Below, one piece after another: positions 1 to 7,572 of a stretch of 64,000 nt of DNA. The DNA is from an uncultured Muribaculaceae bacterium (lineage in GTDB: Bacteria > Bacteroidota > Bacteroidia > Bacteroidales > Muribaculaceae). Positions within the stretch are counted from its first letter, which is position 1; each line of letters starts with the position of its first letter. The translations under genes were made by a program, and so were the position numbers. Below the pieces are notes generated by a model. That model saw only the letters and a list, made by a program, of their open reading frames with translations, was not told the DNA's origin and made no database searches. The stretch lies in the NCBI GenBank assembly GCA_934661195.1, contig CAKUJD010000001.1, forward strand, positions 186,001 through 250,000, in the 5' to 3' direction.

Positions 1-549
1 AGCAAGGAGGAGGAGCGCATAGCACACGACCTGTTCCTACTCACCAACAAGCCTGTGCTGTATGTGTGCAACGTGGACGATGCCAGCGCAGCCACTGGCA
101 ACAAATATGTCGACGCCGTGCGCGAGGCCGTGAAGGACGAGAATGCACAGATTCTGGTGGTGGCCGCGCAGACCGAGAGCGAGATTGCCGAGCTTGACAC
201 CTATGAGGAGCGCCAGATGTTCCTTAAGGAAATCGGCCTCGAGGAGTCGGGCGTTAACCGCCTCATCAAGAGTGCCTACTCGCTGCTCAACCTCGAGACG
301 TTCCTCACCGCCGGCCCCAAGGAGGTGCGCGCATGGACCTACGTCAAGGGCAGCAAGGCGCCGCAGTGCGCCGGCGTGATCCATACCGACTTTGAGCGCG
401 GCTTCATCCGCGCCGAAATCATCAAGTATGACGACTACATCCACTACGGCAGTGAGGCAGCCGTGAAGGAGGCCGGCAAAATGCACATCGAGGGCAAGGA
501 CTATGTGATGCAGGACGGCGACATAGTGGTGTTCCGCTTCAACGTGTAG
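1..549 (+). CDS. ychF: Redox-regulated ATPase/GTPase YchF, C-terminal part
   Basis: The reading frame is open from base 1, so the 5' end lies outside the window; 182 residues remain. YchF is an Obg-related P-loop protein that binds ATP and associates with ribosomes. The visible part covers the end of the nucleotide-binding domain (KPVLYVCNVD, the specificity region near visible residue 20), the helical region, and a C-terminal TGS domain (LLNLETFLTAGPKEVRAW to the end FRFNV), including the typical GVIHTDFERGFIRAE block. The GTG at 55 that could be read as a start is internal. The P-loop itself is off-window. Family assignment is firm because the TGS sequence is highly conserved. Confidence 0.95.
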   Translation, partial: SKEEERIAHDLFLLTNKPVLYVCNVDDASAATGNKYVDAVREAVKDENAQILVVAAQTESEIAELDTYEERQMFLKEIGLEESGVNRLIKSAYSLLNLETFLTAGPKEVRAWTYVKGSKAPQCAGVIHTDFERGFIRAEIIKYDDYIHYGSEAAVKEAGKMHIEGKDYVMQDGDIVVFRFNV

Positions 550-577
550 CCCGCCAGCCAGCAAGGCAAAACAGCAT

Positions 578-631
578 AAATCCCTCAATGAGTGACAAAA
601 TTCGCCGAAATTGTCACTCATTGAGGGATTT
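578..631. repeat. Left copy of a 54-bp palindromic element flanking an ATPase gene
   Basis: Perfect 18-bp arms at 578-595 and 614-631 (core TCCCTCAATGAGTGA) enclose an 18-base centre that can pair further (stem extends to 598/611). It lies between the convergent ends of ychF (549) and the ATPase gene (654) and is followed by a T run, so it could act as a terminator for ychF. A second copy lies at 1861-1918. The asymmetric centre shows that the two copies are inverted relative to each other: 15 of 18 centre bases match in inverted orientation and far fewer in direct orientation. Confidence 0.85.
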
Positions 632-653
632 TTTCCGCTTGTTTGCAAGCCAG

Positions 654-1826
654 CTAATAGTTCATGCCAAAGCACCAGAGTGGCACAACTATGCCGTGGC
701 CCGACTCAATGTCGTCTCTCACAATGCGGCCGTTGTCTATGCCCTCTATTTGCTGGCGTCCTTTTTTTTTGCCCCCTATTTCAAAGGTGTATCCGCCTGC
801 CACAAAGTCGGAAACCTTTGAGGCGCATACGCATTGGTTCACACGCATTTGATTGTAGAAAAAAGTTTCCCTTATGTTGCCAATGTTTGGCGCTGATGTC
901 AATGCGTTTATTAAACTTGGGTTGTCGATATACACCTTTTCAACTTTGCCCAGATTGCGCATGCCCGAAGTGTCGTCTCTGAGCAGACCTATCATGCCCG
1001 CCCGCTCAAGATACACCAGATAGTCGGGAACGTTGTTCTTGCTTACGCCTATCTCGGTGGCCAGGTTGTCGATGCTTGGTTTGAAGGGGGCAAGTTCGGC
1101 CAGAATGCCAAGCATGCGCTTTAGTTTGCGGGCTGTCACCGCTTTCATGTCGGCATATTGTGGAATGTCTACCTCCACTGTCTGGTCCACGACTTGCGCC
1201 ATTCTCTGTGCGAAGCCTCCCTCCAAAGCAAATGGATAGTAGCCGTGCAGCAGGTAGTCTCTGAAAAGCGGCAGCGGATGTTCTACTTCGGGTATGATGA
1301 CTTTGTGGTCAAGTATCTCGTCGAGAGAGTATGCCCTGCTGTCGATGTTGTGAAACAGTTTTAGGTATTCGCGGAACGAAAGTCCCTGCATTTCATACAT
1401 CAGTGCCCTGCGGCTAAGGTCGGCTTCACCGCGTTTGATGTCGAGCACCGACGAGCCGGTGAACACCACGTTGAGCTGCGGATGGGTGTCGTATATCTGC
1501 TTCAGCTCCCTGCTCCAACCGCTGTATTTGTGAATCTCGTCAATATACAGGTGTGAGCCTCCCTCCTTTATCAAATCGTCGGCAAGGTCGGTCAGGGAGT
1601 GGTTGGCGAAATAGATGTTGTCGGCCGACACATAGAGGCTCGTTTTGTCGCTGGAAATGCGCTTGATGCGTTGTAGCACCATCGTTGATTTTCCCACACC
1701 GCGCGGGCCGGTGATGCCCACCAGGCGGCTGCCCCAGTCAATGTCATGGTATTTATAACGCGTGAATGCAGTGGGCGTGTGCCTGAGCAGCGCCTGCATA
1801 TATTCATATAATTTATTGTCAATCAT
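654..1826 (-). CDS. AAA-family ATPase with DUF4143-type C-terminal region
   Basis: A 390-residue P-loop ATPase of the AAA_14/DUF4143 type, a family common in Bacteroidales whose role is not settled. Walker A is GPRGVGKST at residues 40-48, Walker B LYIDEIH near 93-99, and a sensor-like strand VVFTGSS near 120. A winged-helix-like segment (IDNLATEIGVSKNNVPDYL, about 255-275) precedes the C-terminal part, which ends in a putative nuclease-like fold. The gene stands alone between ychF and an MFS gene and is bounded on both sides by inverted copies of a hairpin (578-631, 1861-1918). A weak promoter match (TACCTTTA on the minus strand, 1849-1856) lies just inside the right hairpin. Its base composition looks more AT-rich than its neighbours, which suggests acquisition. 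No catalytic role can be assigned. Confidence 0.85.
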   Translation of the reverse strand: MIDNKLYEYMQALLRHTPTAFTRYKYHDIDWGSRLVGITGPRGVGKSTMVLQRIKRISSDKTSLYVSADNIYFANHSLTDLADDLIKEGGSHLYIDEIHKYSGWSRELKQIYDTHPQLNVVFTGSSVLDIKRGEADLSRRALMYEMQGLSFREYLKLFHNIDSRAYSLDEILDHKVIIPEVEHPLPLFRDYLLHGYYPFALEGGFAQRMAQVVDQTVEVDIPQYADMKAVTARKLKRMLGILAELAPFKPSIDNLATEIGVSKNNVPDYLVYLERAGMIGLLRDDTSGMRNLGKVEKVYIDNPSLINALTSAPNIGNIRETFFYNQMRVNQCVCASKVSDFVAGGYTFEIGGKKKGRQQIEGIDNGRIVRDDIESGHGIVVPLWCFGMNY

Positions 1827-1848
1827 GTAATTTTTTTGTTAGTCGCTG

Positions 1849-1856
1849 TAAAGGTA
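1849..1856 (-). promoter_or_regulatory. Possible -7 element for the first ATPase gene
   Basis: The minus strand reads TACCTTTA, one base off the Bacteroidetes consensus TAnnTTTG, 23 bases from the ATG. The -33 position would fall inside the hairpin at 1861-1918, so the palindrome could control this promoter. Confidence 0.4.
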
Positions 1857-1860
1857 CAAT

Positions 1861-1918
1861 AAAAATCCCTCAATGAGTGATAATTCCGGTGAATTTTGTC
1901 ACTCATTGAGGGATTTTT
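1861..1918. repeat. Right copy of the palindromic element flanking the first ATPase
   Basis: Perfect 20-bp arms at 1861-1880 and 1899-1918 enclose an 18-base centre with AATTC/GAATT able to pair. The arms match those of the copy at 578-631. It sits 34 bases before the ATPase start and 18 bases after the stop of the MFS gene (1937). It can therefore serve as the MFS terminator, as an operator for the ATPase, or as one end of a mobile unit. Confidence 0.85.
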
Positions 1919-1936
1919 CCCGTTGGCGGTGTGTTG

Positions 1937-3100
1937 TCAGTCGGTAGTGGTGCGGTGCAGCGCTGGCACAGCAAATGCCAGTGCGAGCACTGCCGCTGTC
2001 ACAAATGTGATGGCGGTGCTGTGCATTATGCTGCCCATGCCCACCAGCGGCGACACCAAGCCTCCGGCCACGAAGCCCATTGCCCCAAACAGCGCCGAGG
2101 CCGTTCCTGCCTCCTCGCGTGCGCAGTCGAGGGCGAGGGTGGTCGACGCCGTGAGGGTGAATCCCACCGACACAAGCATCATGTCGAGCAGCACCTCATA
2201 CACCGCCAGGCCTGCATCGGCCACCAAAGCCATGCTCACAAGCAGGCTGCACGTGAGCATTCCAGCGCAGCTCACCTTCACGCAAGTGGTGGCGCGGCGA
2301 AACTTCATGCTGCTTATGGCCCCTACGGCCAGACAGGCGCCGTTGACCCCGAACACTATGCTGTAGCCCAGCGGGCTGAGGCCGTAGTGCTCTTGCACAA
2401 TGAACGGCGAGGAAGCGATGTTGCCAAACAGGATGGCCAGCGCAGCTGCCTGGTGCAGCACATAGAGCATATAGGTGCGGTTGCGCACCACCACGCCAAA
2501 CAGCTTGAACGTGGCTGGCAGGCTGCGGGTGGTGCGGCGCTCCAAAGGCAGCGACTCGCGTATGAACCAGCTGCCCGACATCAGCACTATTCCCACCATG
2601 AGCAGCAGCATGAATATCACGCGCCAGCCGCCGTGGTCCACCAGAGCCCCGCCGGCCACGGGGGCCATGATGGGCGCAATGCCGTTGATGGCGCCCGTGA
2701 TGCCCAAAATCTTCATCAGCTCGCGGCCGCTATACATGTCGGTGGCCACCGAGCGTGAAATCACAATGCCGCCCGCTCCGGCGAAGCCCTGCACAAAGCG
2801 CAGCGCAACAAACACCTGTATGGTGGGCGAGAACAGAATGGCCGTGCTTGAGGCCACAAACAGCACCAGCGAGGCCATAAGCGGCCGGTGGCGCCCATAC
2901 TTGTCGCTAAGCGGCCCAAACAGCAGCTGTCCGGCGGCCAGGCCGAGCATGCTTGCCATGAGTCCGGCCTGCACCAGTGTGATGGTGGTGTGGAAATACG
3001 TCACCATTGACGGCAGGCTGGGCACATACATGTCGGTCACAAACGGCCCGAATGCGGTGAGCATTCCGAGCATAATTAGTAGGAAAATCTTGTATCTCAT
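1937..3100 (-). CDS. Bcr/CflA-type multidrug MFS transporter
   Basis: A 387-residue membrane protein with about 12 hydrophobic segments, typical in length for drug:proton antiporters of the DHA1 Bcr/CflA group. The MFS motif A appears as GPLSDKYGRHRP at residues 62-73, after the first helix pair containing TDMYVPSLP (22-30), a hallmark of this group. The motif C-like region GGIVISRSVATDMY follows RFVQGFAGA near 120-140. The substrate cannot be read from the sequence; bicyclomycin, chloramphenicol or sulfonamide export is known in relatives. The gene is monocistronic, with a full promoter upstream (3129-3160) and the palindrome at 1861-1918 downstream. Confidence 0.88.
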   Translation of the reverse strand: MRYKIFLLIMLGMLTAFGPFVTDMYVPSLPSMVTYFHTTITLVQAGLMASMLGLAAGQLLFGPLSDKYGRHRPLMASLVLFVASSTAILFSPTIQVFVALRFVQGFAGAGGIVISRSVATDMYSGRELMKILGITGAINGIAPIMAPVAGGALVDHGGWRVIFMLLLMVGIVLMSGSWFIRESLPLERRTTRSLPATFKLFGVVVRNRTYMLYVLHQAAALAILFGNIASSPFIVQEHYGLSPLGYSIVFGVNGACLAVGAISSMKFRRATTCVKVSCAGMLTCSLLVSMALVADAGLAVYEVLLDMMLVSVGFTLTASTTLALDCAREEAGTASALFGAMGFVAGGLVSPLVGMGSIMHSTAITFVTAAVLALAFAVPALHRTTTD

Positions 3101-3128
3101 ATTTGTGTCACCTGTTGAATTAGGGCTG

Positions 3129-3160
3129 CAAAGTTACCAACATTGCCGCAGCGATGCAAA
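3129..3160 (-). promoter_or_regulatory. Promoter of the Bcr/CflA-type transporter gene
   Basis: Read on the minus strand: TTTG (3157-3160), 20 bases, then TAACTTTG (3129-3136). This is an exact match to the Bacteroidetes sigma-ABfr consensus. It lies 29 bases before the ATG at 3100. Confidence 0.85.
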
Positions 3161-3277
3161 AAACGCATTGCCATGCATCGACAAAATCAGCCATTTTATC
3201 TACAAAATCCATTTTCGGCGGAGTGAAAAGCGGCATCCATGCCCGCAACTGTCGCCCCACTTTCCCTTAAACGTGTC

Positions 3278-4405
3278 CTAAAGAAGCGTTTGCAGCCAGT
3301 TGCTGGGAGTCACCACCGTTGACTCTTTCACATCATATGTGGTGAGGAATGTGTTTGGAAACTTTGTGTTGGCCTTTTGGGGGTTCCATTTCATTTCAAA
3401 CAGCGAGAATTGTCCGTCGCACTCCTCCAAATAGTCGATTTCTTGCTGCTGGGTTGTGCGCCAAAAGTAACTGTTCGCATATCTTCCAGCATATTGGTTG
3501 GCCTTGATGCGCTCGCTTATCACGAAGTTTTCCCACAACGCGCCCACGTCTTGCCTAAGGGCAAGAGGAGCGAAATTCTGAATAATGGCGTTGCGGATGC
3601 CGTTGTCGTAGAAGTAGTACTTCTTCGACTTCCTTAATTCTGTGCGAAGGTTGCGGCTGAATCCGTTTAGCTTGAATATGATATAGCATTTTTCAAGCAG
3701 GTCAAGATATTTTTCCACTGTCTTGTTGTCGGTGCCTATGGTGCGTGCCAGTTCGCTATACGACACCTCGCTTGTCACCTGCAATGCAATGGCTGTCAAA
3801 AGTTTGCTTAGCAGGGCGGGGCGGCGAATGCTGTCGAGCGACAGCAGGTCTTTGTAGAGGTAGCTGCTCGACAAGTTAAACAGAATCTCCTTTGCGTCGC
3901 TATTGTGGCTCACCACATCGGGATACGAGCCGAAGATCAGCCTGCTTTCAAGGGTTTGTTTTGCTGCAACCAGCCCCTGCGCATCGTAGATTTCCTTTGT
4001 AGAGACAGGAAACAGGTGATATTCGAATTTGCGGCCTGTGAGGGGCTCGTTCAATTTGTTTTGCAACTCAAACGACGACGAGCCTGTGACGAGCAGTTGC
4101 ACATTGGGGAAATTGTCGGTGATTCGTTTTAGCGTCATGCCTATTCCCTCTACTCTTTGCGCCTCATCTATAACCACAATTTTATTGTCGGCAATAAGCA
4201 TTTTCAGGTCTTGTGTATTGATGTTGGTCAGCAGCTCTTTTACTTCTGGCTCATCGCAGTTGAGTAGTAGCGTTGGCTCACTATGCTGTTCGAGTACCAT
4301 TTTAAAAAGGGTGCTTTTACCCACTTGCCGGGCGCCAATCACAATTAGTGCTTTGCCTGCAAACATCTTTGATTCGATTCGCTTTTGTAGCTGACGCTTT
4401 ATCAT
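3278..4405 (-). CDS. Second AAA-family ATPase with DUF4143-type C-terminal region
   Basis: A 375-residue relative of the ATPase at 654-1826, but from a different subgroup. Walker A is GARQVGKST (24-32), Walker B KIVVIDEAQR (about 75-84), and the sensor strand LLVTGSSSFEL is near 105-115. A winged-helix-like segment (YSELARTIGTDNKTVEKYL, near 215) and a C-terminal region with QQEIDYLEE and FEMKW are typical of DUF4143 proteins with a PD-(D/E)XK-like tail. The gene is monocistronic and visibly AT-rich. Its promoter is overlapped upstream by an array of inverted decamers (4461-4524). The family has been discussed as mobile or defence-linked accessory ATPases; no specific role can be given here. 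Confidence 0.85.
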   Translation of the reverse strand: MIKRQLQKRIESKMFAGKALIVIGARQVGKSTLFKMVLEQHSEPTLLLNCDEPEVKELLTNINTQDLKMLIADNKIVVIDEAQRVEGIGMTLKRITDNFPNVQLLVTGSSSFELQNKLNEPLTGRKFEYHLFPVSTKEIYDAQGLVAAKQTLESRLIFGSYPDVVSHNSDAKEILFNLSSSYLYKDLLSLDSIRRPALLSKLLTAIALQVTSEVSYSELARTIGTDNKTVEKYLDLLEKCYIIFKLNGFSRNLRTELRKSKKYYFYDNGIRNAIIQNFAPLALRQDVGALWENFVISERIKANQYAGRYANSYFWRTTQQQEIDYLEECDGQFSLFEMKWNPQKANTKFPNTFLTTYDVKESTVVTPSNWLQTLL

Positions 4406-4437
4406 AGTGTATGGAATTTTTGTTATTTGTGTTGGTG

Positions 4438-4445
4438 CAAAGATA
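4438..4445 (-). promoter_or_regulatory. -7 element for the second ATPase gene
   Basis: The minus strand reads TATCTTTG, an exact TAnnTTTG match, 33 bases before the ATG at 4405. The -33 region falls in the decamer array at 4461-4492. Confidence 0.7.
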
Positions 4446-4460
4446 GTGCTTTTGTGAAGC

Positions 4461-4524
4461 TAATCCCAAAAAAACATATAAATTTGGGATTACGATCCCA
4501 AAAATAGGCATTAATTTGGGATTA
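4461..4524. repeat. Four alternating copies of TAATCCCAAA upstream of the second ATPase
   Basis: TAATCCCAAA at 4461-4470, its exact reverse complement TTTGGGATTA at 4483-4492, a shortened forward copy (ATCCCAAAA) at 4495-4503, and an inverted copy at 4515-4524. The arrangement gives two inverted-repeat pairs in tandem with 12 and 11 bases between arms. The array covers the expected -33 region of the ATPase promoter, so it is a candidate operator or structured leader. No copy was seen at the 3' side of the gene. Confidence 0.8.
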
Positions 4525-4550
4525 GGGCACTTTTCGCGTTGCTTAGAATT

Positions 4551-4563
4551 GGGGGGGGGTGGG
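4551..4563. repeat. Homopolymeric G tract (G9-T-G3)
   Basis: Nine consecutive G, one T and three G lie between the 3' end of the glycosyltransferase gene (stop at 4569-4571) and the decamer array. G tracts of this length are prone to slippage, but this one is outside both coding regions. Confidence 0.8.
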
Positions 4564-4568
4564 ACTGG

Positions 4569-5525
4569 CTACTTTACTATGCGGCGCTCCACGTTGTAGC
4601 GCGGGCGGTGCTTCACTTCGATATAGATTTTGCCTATATACTCGCCCACAATGCCAAGGCCCAGCAGAATGCAGCCTCCCACAAACCAAATCGACAGTAT
4701 GAGCGACGACCAGCCCCATGCGGTGTGGCCGGTGAAGTGGTTGTAGAGCACGTAGATGAGTATTATCAGGGCTATGGCCATAAACACGAGGCCAAGCGAG
4801 AACACCATGCGCACGGGCTTGATGCTGAACGAGGTGATGCCGTCGATGGCAAAGTTCACCATCTTGGCCAGCGGATATTTGCTGACGCCGGCCGTGCGCT
4901 CGGCGCGGTCGTAGTAGACGCAGGTCGAGCGGTAGCCTATGAGTGGCACAATGCCGCGCAAAAACAAGTTGCGCTCCCTGTACTCGCACAGTTGCTGCAC
5001 TGCGCGAGCGCTCATCAGGCGGAAGTCGGCGTGGTTGTACACCGATTTCACGCCAAGCCGGCGCATAAGGTGGTAGAATGCCTGGGCCGACTTGCGCTTG
5101 AACCACGTGTCGGTGCTGCGGTCGCGGCGCACGCCGTACACCACATCGCAGCGGTCGTCGGCATAGTGGCGCACCATGTCGGGAATCACGTGAATGTCGT
5201 CCTGCAGATCGGCGTCGATGCTCACAATGGCGTCGCCCATTGCGGCCGCCGTCTCAAGTCCGGCCATGAGTGCGTTCTGGTGGCCGCTGTTGGCCGCCAG
5301 CTTAAGGGCACACACGTGCTGCCCGCCGTCGGCCAGCCGCTCCATAAGGGGCCAGGTGCCGTCGCGTGAGCCGTCGTCAACATACAGCAGCCGGCTGCGG
5401 CTGCCGTCAATCAGCCCGTCGGCGGCCATCTGCTTCATGAGCTCCGACAGCCGTTGGTGGGTGGTGGGCAGCGCCTCCTCTTCGTTGTAGCAGGGGACCA
5501 CTATTATCAATGCCGTTGTTGCCAT
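4569..5525 (-). CDS. GtrB/DPM1-like family 2 glycosyltransferase with two C-terminal membrane helices
   Basis: A 318-residue polyprenyl-phosphate sugar transferase. The N-terminal GT-A fold shows VVPCYNEEE (9-17), VDDGSRDGT (49-57) and the DXD-type SIDADLQDD (102-110). The C-terminus has two membrane segments (about 240-262 and 272-296) and the VGEYIGKIYIEVKHRP tail typical of this family. Relatives transfer glucose, mannose or N-acetylhexosamine to undecaprenyl phosphate at the inner membrane, supplying sugars for envelope decoration. A -7-like TATATTTG lies at 5561-5568 on the minus strand, so it may have its own transcript separate from the gene at 5602-6618. Confidence 0.9.
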   Translation of the reverse strand: MATTALIIVVPCYNEEEALPTTHQRLSELMKQMAADGLIDGSRSRLLYVDDGSRDGTWPLMERLADGGQHVCALKLAANSGHQNALMAGLETAAAMGDAIVSIDADLQDDIHVIPDMVRHYADDRCDVVYGVRRDRSTDTWFKRKSAQAFYHLMRRLGVKSVYNHADFRLMSARAVQQLCEYRERNLFLRGIVPLIGYRSTCVYYDRAERTAGVSKYPLAKMVNFAIDGITSFSIKPVRMVFSLGLVFMAIALIILIYVLYNHFTGHTAWGWSSLILSIWFVGGCILLGLGIVGEYIGKIYIEVKHRPRYNVERRIVK

Positions 5526-5560
5526 TGCGCTTATATCGGGGTTAAGGGTTTATCACTGAG

Positions 5561-5568
5561 CAAATATA
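5561..5568 (-). promoter_or_regulatory. Possible -7 element before the GtrB-like gene
   Basis: The minus strand reads TATATTTG, matching TAnnTTTG, 36 bases before the ATG. I see no TTTG at the expected -33 distance. Confidence 0.45.
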
Positions 5569-5601
5569 ACACAAATTCGCGTATCTGCACAGGTCGTGGG
5601 G

Positions 5602-6618
5602 TCAGAATTTTTTGCGGCCGCGCAGGTAGTAGTCCACAATTATGTTGCACTGGCAGTGCGGCATGGTGTGCAGCAGGTTGTCGGCCGGGAAGTCGGTGTA
5701 GTGGCCGGCCATGCGGCGGTAGTCGCGGTGTGCCTTGAGAATGGCCTTTGCGTCGCCAAAGTGGCCTTTGAGCACGGCCATGGCCAGCGCGGCGGTGTCA
5801 TACACCAGCCGGCGCACGAATATCAGCCTGCGGCCTTCGCGCTCGGGCAGGTTTTTGCGCAGCAGCAGCAGATTGTTGCGGAAGTTGAGGTAGGTCTTGC
5901 GCGGGTTGCCCTGCGGCAGGCTGCCGCCTCCCAGGTGGTAGACGCGGCTTTGCGGCACCACGCTGATGTCGTAGCCCGCGCGGTGTATGCGCCAGCACAG
6001 GTCGATCTCTTCCATGTGGGCAAAGAAGCGCTTGTCGAGGCCGCCCACCTGCATGTAGAGCTGGCTGCGCACCATCAGGCATGCGCCCGTGGCCCAAAAT
6101 ATGCTCTCCGGCTCTCCGTCATACTGCCCGTGGTCGTCTTCAATGGAGTCGAATATGCGGCCGCGGCAAAATGGGAAACCGTGCTTGTCGATGAATCCGC
6201 CGGCCGCTCCGGCATATTCAAACACCTGCCTGCCGTCCTGGCGGTCTTGCAGCAGCTTGGGCTGCACCGCGCCCACCTGTGGGTGGGCTTCCATGTAGGC
6301 CAGCAGCGGCTCGAGCCACCCATCGGGGGTGCGCACGTCGCTGTTGAGCAGCACGGTGTAGGGGTAGCGCGTGAGCTCGATGCAGCGGTTGTAGCCCTCG
6401 GCAAAGCCGTAGTTCTGGTCAAACTTCAGGGTCTTCACTCCCGCAAACTCCTTTGCCATCACCTCAAGGCTGTTGTCGGTGCTGCCGTTGTCGGCCACTA
6501 TCACATCGGCCACTTTGGCATTGGTGTTGGCCACCACGCTGGGCAGGTAGCGCCGCAGCAGCTCGGCGCCGTTCCAGTTGAGAATGATTACTGCTACTTT
6601 TTTGCTATTGTTGTTCAT
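5602..6618 (-). CDS. Family 2 glycosyltransferase (rhamnosyltransferase-like)
   Basis: A 338-residue cytoplasmic glycosyltransferase with a GT-A fold: VAVIILNWNG (8-17), ADNGSTDNS (42-50), LLNSDVRTPDGW with the DXD-equivalent NSD at 92-94, and the acceptor-side FFAHMEEIDLCWR. This layout matches the WcaA/WbbL-type enzymes that add rhamnose or similar sugars to lipid-linked glycans. Its start overlaps the stop of the upstream acyltransferase by four bases (6615-6618, ATGA), so the two are translationally coupled. This suggests a joint role in building a surface glycolipid. Donor and acceptor are unknown. Confidence 0.88.
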   Translation of the reverse strand: MNNNSKKVAVIILNWNGAELLRRYLPSVVANTNAKVADVIVADNGSTDNSLEVMAKEFAGVKTLKFDQNYGFAEGYNRCIELTRYPYTVLLNSDVRTPDGWLEPLLAYMEAHPQVGAVQPKLLQDRQDGRQVFEYAGAAGGFIDKHGFPFCRGRIFDSIEDDHGQYDGEPESIFWATGACLMVRSQLYMQVGGLDKRFFAHMEEIDLCWRIHRAGYDISVVPQSRVYHLGGGSLPQGNPRKTYLNFRNNLLLLRKNLPEREGRRLIFVRRLVYDTAALAMAVLKGHFGDAKAILKAHRDYRRMAGHYTDFPADNLLHTMPHCQCNIIVDYYLRGRKKF

Positions 6619-7559
6619 TGCTTTTGCTGTTGTCCTTTTTCATCTGCGTTGCCGGCCGGATAATGCACCTTGCGCTTCCAGCGGTTGTGGGTCCACAGCC
6701 AGTAGGGGGGCTCGGCCACAATGCGCCCTTCAAGCAGGCGCGCGTAGCGGTCGGTGATTTCACCCTGCGGCAGCGAGGCTGGGTCGTCGCATATTGGCAC
6801 CACCGTGCATTCGTAGTGGCCGCGCCTCAGCTTGCGCACGTCGAAATACATCACGCTCAGCCCCAGCCGGCGGGCTATCACCTCGCTGCCCGAGATCATG
6901 GCCGTGGGGTGGTTAAGAAACTTTATCACATGGCCCTCGTCGGTGTGCAGCGGGTGCTGGTCGCTGATGAAGCCCACCACCATTTGCTTGCCGCGCTTGA
7001 TTTGGCGCAGCATGTCGAGATAGATGAGCCGCTTGGGGTAGCACACCGAGCCGAAGCGGCCGCGCAGGTGCAGGAAGAAGCGGTTGAACCACTCGTTTTC
7101 CAGTGGCTGATACACTTGGCCGAAGATAACATCACCGGGCTTGTGGCGTGTCCACAGCGTGACCGACATCAGCCACTCCCAGTTGCCATAGTGGGCGGCA
7201 TACATCATTATGCTGCGGCCCTGGTCAAAGGCGCGGTCGATGTTGTCCACGCCGTGAAACACAAAGCGGCGCTTAATGTCGTCGTCGGTGATGTGCAGCA
7301 TCTTTATGGTCTCCACAAAGTAGTCGGAGAACTGGTGGTAGCTCTCGCGCTCTATGGCCTTGATTTCACCCTCGCTCTTGTCGGGAAATGAGTCGCGCAG
7401 ATTTTGCCGCACTATTTTGCGGCGGTAGCGCAGCAGGTGGTAGGCCACAAAATACAGTATGTCGGCCTGGGCATAGAGCGCCCACCACGGCAGGCGAGCC
7501 AAGGCGTGCAGGGCCATGCCGAGTGGGGCGTAGAGTATGTTTTGAAGTTTCTGTGTCAT
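6615..7559 (-). CDS. LpxL/LpxM-like lysophospholipid acyltransferase
   Basis: A 314-residue inner-membrane enzyme of the HtrB/MsbB type. It has a hydrophobic N-terminus (residues 8-42) and the catalytic HxxxxE motif as HYGNWE at 123-128. Downstream blocks such as GFISDQHP and the C-terminal PYWLWTHNRWK are typical of Bacteroidetes members. Relatives add secondary acyl chains to lipid A precursors. The gene is second in a minus-strand run after mtaB (13 bases) and overlaps the glycosyltransferase after it by four bases. The acyl donor and exact acceptor cannot be read from the sequence. Confidence 0.9.
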   Translation of the reverse strand: MTQKLQNILYAPLGMALHALARLPWWALYAQADILYFVAYHLLRYRRKIVRQNLRDSFPDKSEGEIKAIERESYHQFSDYFVETIKMLHITDDDIKRRFVFHGVDNIDRAFDQGRSIMMYAAHYGNWEWLMSVTLWTRHKPGDVIFGQVYQPLENEWFNRFFLHLRGRFGSVCYPKRLIYLDMLRQIKRGKQMVVGFISDQHPLHTDEGHVIKFLNHPTAMISGSEVIARRLGLSVMYFDVRKLRRGHYECTVVPICDDPASLPQGEITDRYARLLEGRIVAEPPYWLWTHNRWKRKVHYPAGNADEKGQQQKQ

Positions 7560-7572
7560 TGCTATGCTTCTG

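Noticed and set aside
588..821. Small plus-strand frame starting inside the left palindrome, and a similar one at 1896
   Set aside because: Their shared N-terminal similarity comes only from the repeated palindrome, and they run antisense through real genes.
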